Source: Gammaproteobacteria bacterium | GTDB lineage: Bacteria > Pseudomonadota > Gammaproteobacteria > Steroidobacterales > Rariloculaceae | Assembly: GCA_036381015.1 (NCBI GenBank) | Contig: DASVDR010000014.1 | Span: forward strand, 62,001-126,000 | DNA: 64,000 nucleotides | Direction: 5' to 3' | Part shown: positions 61,981 through 64,000 of the stretch, one piece after another | Layout: each line of letters starts with the position of its first letter | Numbering within the stretch: position 1 is the stretch's first letter | Translations under genes and position numbers: made by a program | Notes under the pieces: model-generated | Told to the model about the DNA's origin: nothing | What the model saw: only the letters and a program-made list of their open reading frames with translations | Database searches by the model: none

Positions 61981-62365
61981 TTTGGGTCGAACGGCGCGGC
62001 ACCGCGCAGCCGTCAGCCTTTCCGATGCGGCGCCGATCTTCACGGCGCTCGGCGACGAGACTCGCCTGCACATCGTCGGGCGCCTCTGCCGCGAAGGGCC
62101 GCTCTCGATCACGCGGCTCACCGACGGCACGCGCATTTCGCGCCAGGCAGTCACGAAGCACCTGCAGGTGCTCTCCGAGGCGGGCCTCGTACGCGGACAG
62201 CGGCGAGGCCGGGAGCGCATCTGGCGGATCGAAGGGCGGCGGCTCGAGACCGTGCGCCGGTACCTGAACGAGATCTCGGCGCAGTGGGACGAGGCGCTCG
62301 AGCGGCTCCAGGCGCTGGTCGAGGAGGACCGCGGGTCGAGGGCCGGCAGGGCGCCCCGGCGTTGA
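61973..62365 (+). CDS. ArsR-family transcriptional regulator
   Basis: This 130-residue winged-helix protein, from GTG 61973, carries the ArsR DNA-binding region: FTALGDETRLHIVGRLCREGPLSITRLTDGTRISRQAVTKHLQVLSEAGLV. The usual metal-binding CxC is absent, so it likely senses something other than arsenite. Overlap with the SRPBCC gene implies co-regulation, and the inverted repeat upstream of that gene is a candidate operator. Confidence 0.88.
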   Translation: MSNLGRTARHRAAVSLSDAAPIFTALGDETRLHIVGRLCREGPLSITRLTDGTRISRQAVTKHLQVLSEAGLVRGQRRGRERIWRIEGRRLETVRRYLNEISAQWDEALERLQALVEEDRGSRAGRAPRR

Positions 62366-62366
62366 T

Positions 62367-62425
62367 CCCGGCCGGAGCGCGAAGGCGTGGTGCCGCCGGG
62401 GCGCCGATGCCCGGCCGGAGCGCGA
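62367..62425. repeat. Imperfect tandem duplication of about 43 bp
   Basis: The 16-bp string CCCGGCCGGAGCGCGA occurs at 62367-62382 and 62410-62425, and the bases after each copy are also similar. This gives two imperfect 43-bp units immediately after the ArsR gene. No function is apparent. Confidence 0.6.
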
Positions 62426-62517
62426 CAGCGCGGCGCCGCCGCGTCGTCCGCGCATGCCAGCGGCACGGGCCTGGCGCGCAAGTTGCAGCGCCGAGCCCCA
62501 ACGAGGAGGGGCGGACC

Positions 62518-63216
62518 ATGCTACGAGTGAGATTCGCCGAGCAGCGCGGCCACGAGAACCGCGGTTGGCTCGACAGCTTCCATACGTTCTCGTTCGCGGA
62601 CTACTACGATCCGGAGCACATGGGTTTCGGACCGCTCCGCGTCATCAACGAGGATCGCGTGCAGCCCGGCAAGGGCTTCGGCACGCACGGCCATAGCGAT
62701 ATGGAGATCGTCTCCTACGTGCTGCACGGCGAGCTCGAGCATCGCGACAGCACGGGCCGCGAGTCGGTGCTCCGCCCGGGCTGGGTGCAGAGAATGTCGG
62801 CCGGCACCGGCGTGAAGCACAGCGAGCTCAATCATTCGAGCGAGGAGCCGCTGCACTTCCTTCAGATCTGGATCCTGCCCGAGAAGGAAGGGCTCGAGCC
62901 GAGCTACGAGGAGAAGCGCTTTACCGAGGACGAGCGGCGAGGACGGCTGCGCCTGATCGGCTCGCGCGACGGCCGCGACGGCTCGGTCACGATTCATCAG
63001 GACGTGGATCTCTATGCGGGGCTGCTCGCCGACGGCGACGACGTGACGCACCGGCTCCGCCCGGGACGAAGAGCCTGGGTCCAGGTCGCGCGTGGGCCGG
63101 TGCGTGTGAACGGCGAGCACTTGGATACGGGCGACGGTGCGGCGATCGAGGACGAGACGGAGGTCAGGATTCAGAGCCTCTCCGAAGCCGAGGTGCTCCT
63201 GTTCGATCTGCCTTAG
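62518..63216 (+). CDS. Pirin-family bicupin protein (YhhW-like)
   Basis: This 232-residue protein, from ATG 62518 with GAGGAGGGG in front, has a pirin N-terminal cupin: HTFSFADYYDPEHMGFGPLRVINEDRVQPGKGFGTHGHSDMEIVSYVLHGELEHRDS, whose His and Glu residues bind a metal. The C-terminal cupin is less conserved. YhhW-type pirins can act as quercetin 2,3-dioxygenases in vitro. It stands alone between the ArsR gene and the antiporter. Confidence 0.88.
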   Translation: MLRVRFAEQRGHENRGWLDSFHTFSFADYYDPEHMGFGPLRVINEDRVQPGKGFGTHGHSDMEIVSYVLHGELEHRDSTGRESVLRPGWVQRMSAGTGVKHSELNHSSEEPLHFLQIWILPEKEGLEPSYEEKRFTEDERRGRLRLIGSRDGRDGSVTIHQDVDLYAGLLADGDDVTHRLRPGRRAWVQVARGPVRVNGEHLDTGDGAAIEDETEVRIQSLSEAEVLLFDLP

Positions 63217-63381
63217 CCGGCGTCGCCGGCATCCTGCGCGCGCTCGGTGGCGAGCTCGCGATTCCCATTCGGAGCGGCCGGAAGCCTTTCGCAACGGCCG
63301 GAAATCGTTCACGAATGACTGCCGGCGGCAGTTCGACCGGGTACACTTCGCGTCGTCGTCCGTCCGCCCGGGGGATTCGCG

Positions 63382-64000
63382 ATTTCCAAGTACCTCCTGC
63401 TGCTCGTTCCGCTCTCGCTGGTCCTGGCGTATGTCGTGGAGGCGTCGGAGATTTGGATCTTCGTCACCGGCGTGCTCGCCATCGTGCCGCTGGCCGAGTG
63501 GATCAGGCGCGCGACCGAGCAGATGGCGAGGCATTCGGGGCCCGCGATTGGCGGCCTGCTGAACGTCACGTTCGGCAATCTCGCCGAGCTGATTCTCGCG
63601 TTGTTCGTGCTCGCCGAAGGGAACGCCGTCGTCGTCAAAGGCCAGATCACCGGCTCGATCATCGGCAACAGTCTGCTCGGCCTCGGGCTCGCGATCCTGG
63701 CCGGCAGCTGGGGGCGTGACAAGCAGACCTTCGAGCGCGCGCGTGCCGGTCAGCTCGCCGCGTTGCTGATCCTCTCGGTGATCGCGCTGCTGTTGCCCGC
63801 CGTCTTCGACTACACCGAGCGCCAAGCGGGCGCCGCCGATATCCCGTCGCTCGACGAGCACCTGAGTCTAGGCGTCTCGGTCGTGCTGATCGTCGTGTAC
63901 CTCGGCAACCTGATCTACACGCTCGTCACGCATCGCAACGTGTTCGCGGGGCCCGAGCGCGAGCACGAGCCGGCCGAGTGGCCATTGTGGCAGGCGCTGG
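63382..64000 (+). CDS. Ca2+/H+ antiporter (CaCA family), 3' end outside window; unusual start
   Basis: The frame runs to the window end (over 200 residues). Family features are the first helices ([37 protein letters not shown]), the alpha-1 repeat [25 protein letters not shown] and [16 protein letters not shown], characteristic of VCX1/ChaA-type Ca2+/H+ exchangers. No ATG, GTG or TTG occurs in frame between the preceding stop (63316-63318) and the conserved region. ATT 63382, with GGGGGA six bases ahead, is the best-positioned candidate, or CTG 63319. A single ATG to ATT change or a sequencing error would explain this. The N-terminus is therefore uncertain. Confidence 0.7.
   Translation, partial: MSKYLLLLVPLSLVLAYVVEASEIWIFVTGVLAIVPLAEWIRRATEQMARHSGPAIGGLLNVTFGNLAELILALFVLAEGNAVVVKGQITGSIIGNSLLGLGLAILAGSWGRDKQTFERARAGQLAALLILSVIALLLPAVFDYTERQAGAADIPSLDEHLSLGVSVVLIVVYLGNLIYTLVTHRNVFAGPEREHEPAEWPLWQAL

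Overview
The window is high-GC (roughly two thirds by eye), gene-dense bacterial DNA with short intergenic gaps, many 4-nt ATGA/GTGA stop-start overlaps and no rRNA, tRNA, phage or CRISPR signature. A gammaproteobacterium, probably a free-living environmental lineage known mainly from metagenomes, fits best. The reasons are a large TonB-dependent receptor, a SoxR with its classical promoter, RND efflux, two proteins with GlyGly-CTERM-like tails, and a SpeA/AguA/AguB polyamine route. This assignment is inference; no marker gene in the window settles it.

Layout. 1-3.2 kb: the end of a xanthine dehydrogenase-type molybdoenzyme, a small membrane protein, a cytochrome b and a lipoprotein cytochrome c'. 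3.5-4.4 kb: an HtrA-like protein that lacks two catalytic triad residues. 4.6-10.6 kb: an RND efflux pair, a cytochrome P460 and an aldo/keto reductase. 10.6-14.8 kb: secreted or envelope proteins (GlyGly-CTERM protein, exported methyltransferase, CHRD protein, unknown secreted protein). 15-20.1 kb: an aromatic meta-cleavage cluster resembling the homoprotocatechuate pathway (FAH-fold enzyme, DapA-fold aldolase, HpaF, HpaE) with a LigA/LigB-type class III dioxygenase. 20.4-23.5 kb: a TonB-dependent receptor. 23.8-32.7 kb: an alpha-glucan cluster (glgP, glgX, glgC, malQ, glgA) without a branching enzyme. 32.8-34.1 kb: citrate synthase.

34.4-45.7 kb is the most unusual block, with eleven genes in two promoter-led operons. 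Operon 1 encodes a lysine 2,3-aminomutase-like radical SAM enzyme, two D-Ala-D-Ala-ligase-type ATP-grasp enzymes, a GNAT-HDAC fusion and a GNAT. Operon 2 encodes a small acidic protein, a C39-like cysteine peptidase, a RimK-like ATP-grasp, a GCS2-type carboxylate-amine ligase, an N-formylglutamate amidohydrolase-like enzyme and a NYN-LOTUS RNase-like protein. It reads as a peptide-bond-forming, trimming and acetylation/deacetylation system, probably using beta-lysine. Its product and target cannot be read from sequence.

45.9-52.1 kb: an exported AlgH-family protein, then a complete arginine-to-putrescine route (speA, aguA, aguB) with a deoxyhypusine-synthase-family gene that probably makes homospermidine. 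52.1-56.2 kb: small membrane proteins, a decapitated DUF899 gene, and a second, much enlarged GlyGly-CTERM paralogue abutting it. 56.2-58.3 kb: soxR divergent from an MFS exporter behind a textbook SoxR promoter with a 19-bp spacer. 58.3-64 kb: a GNAT, a methyltransferase, a CPBP protease, a DUF2520-like Rossmann protein, an SRPBCC/ArsR pair, a pirin, and the start of a Ca2+/H+ antiporter that lacks a normal start codon.

Five clusters of a 13-bp near-palindrome, GGTGTC(A/T)GACACC with flanking A and T runs, sit at gene ends throughout. In at least two genes (gltA, aguB) the repeat supplies the last codons and the stop.
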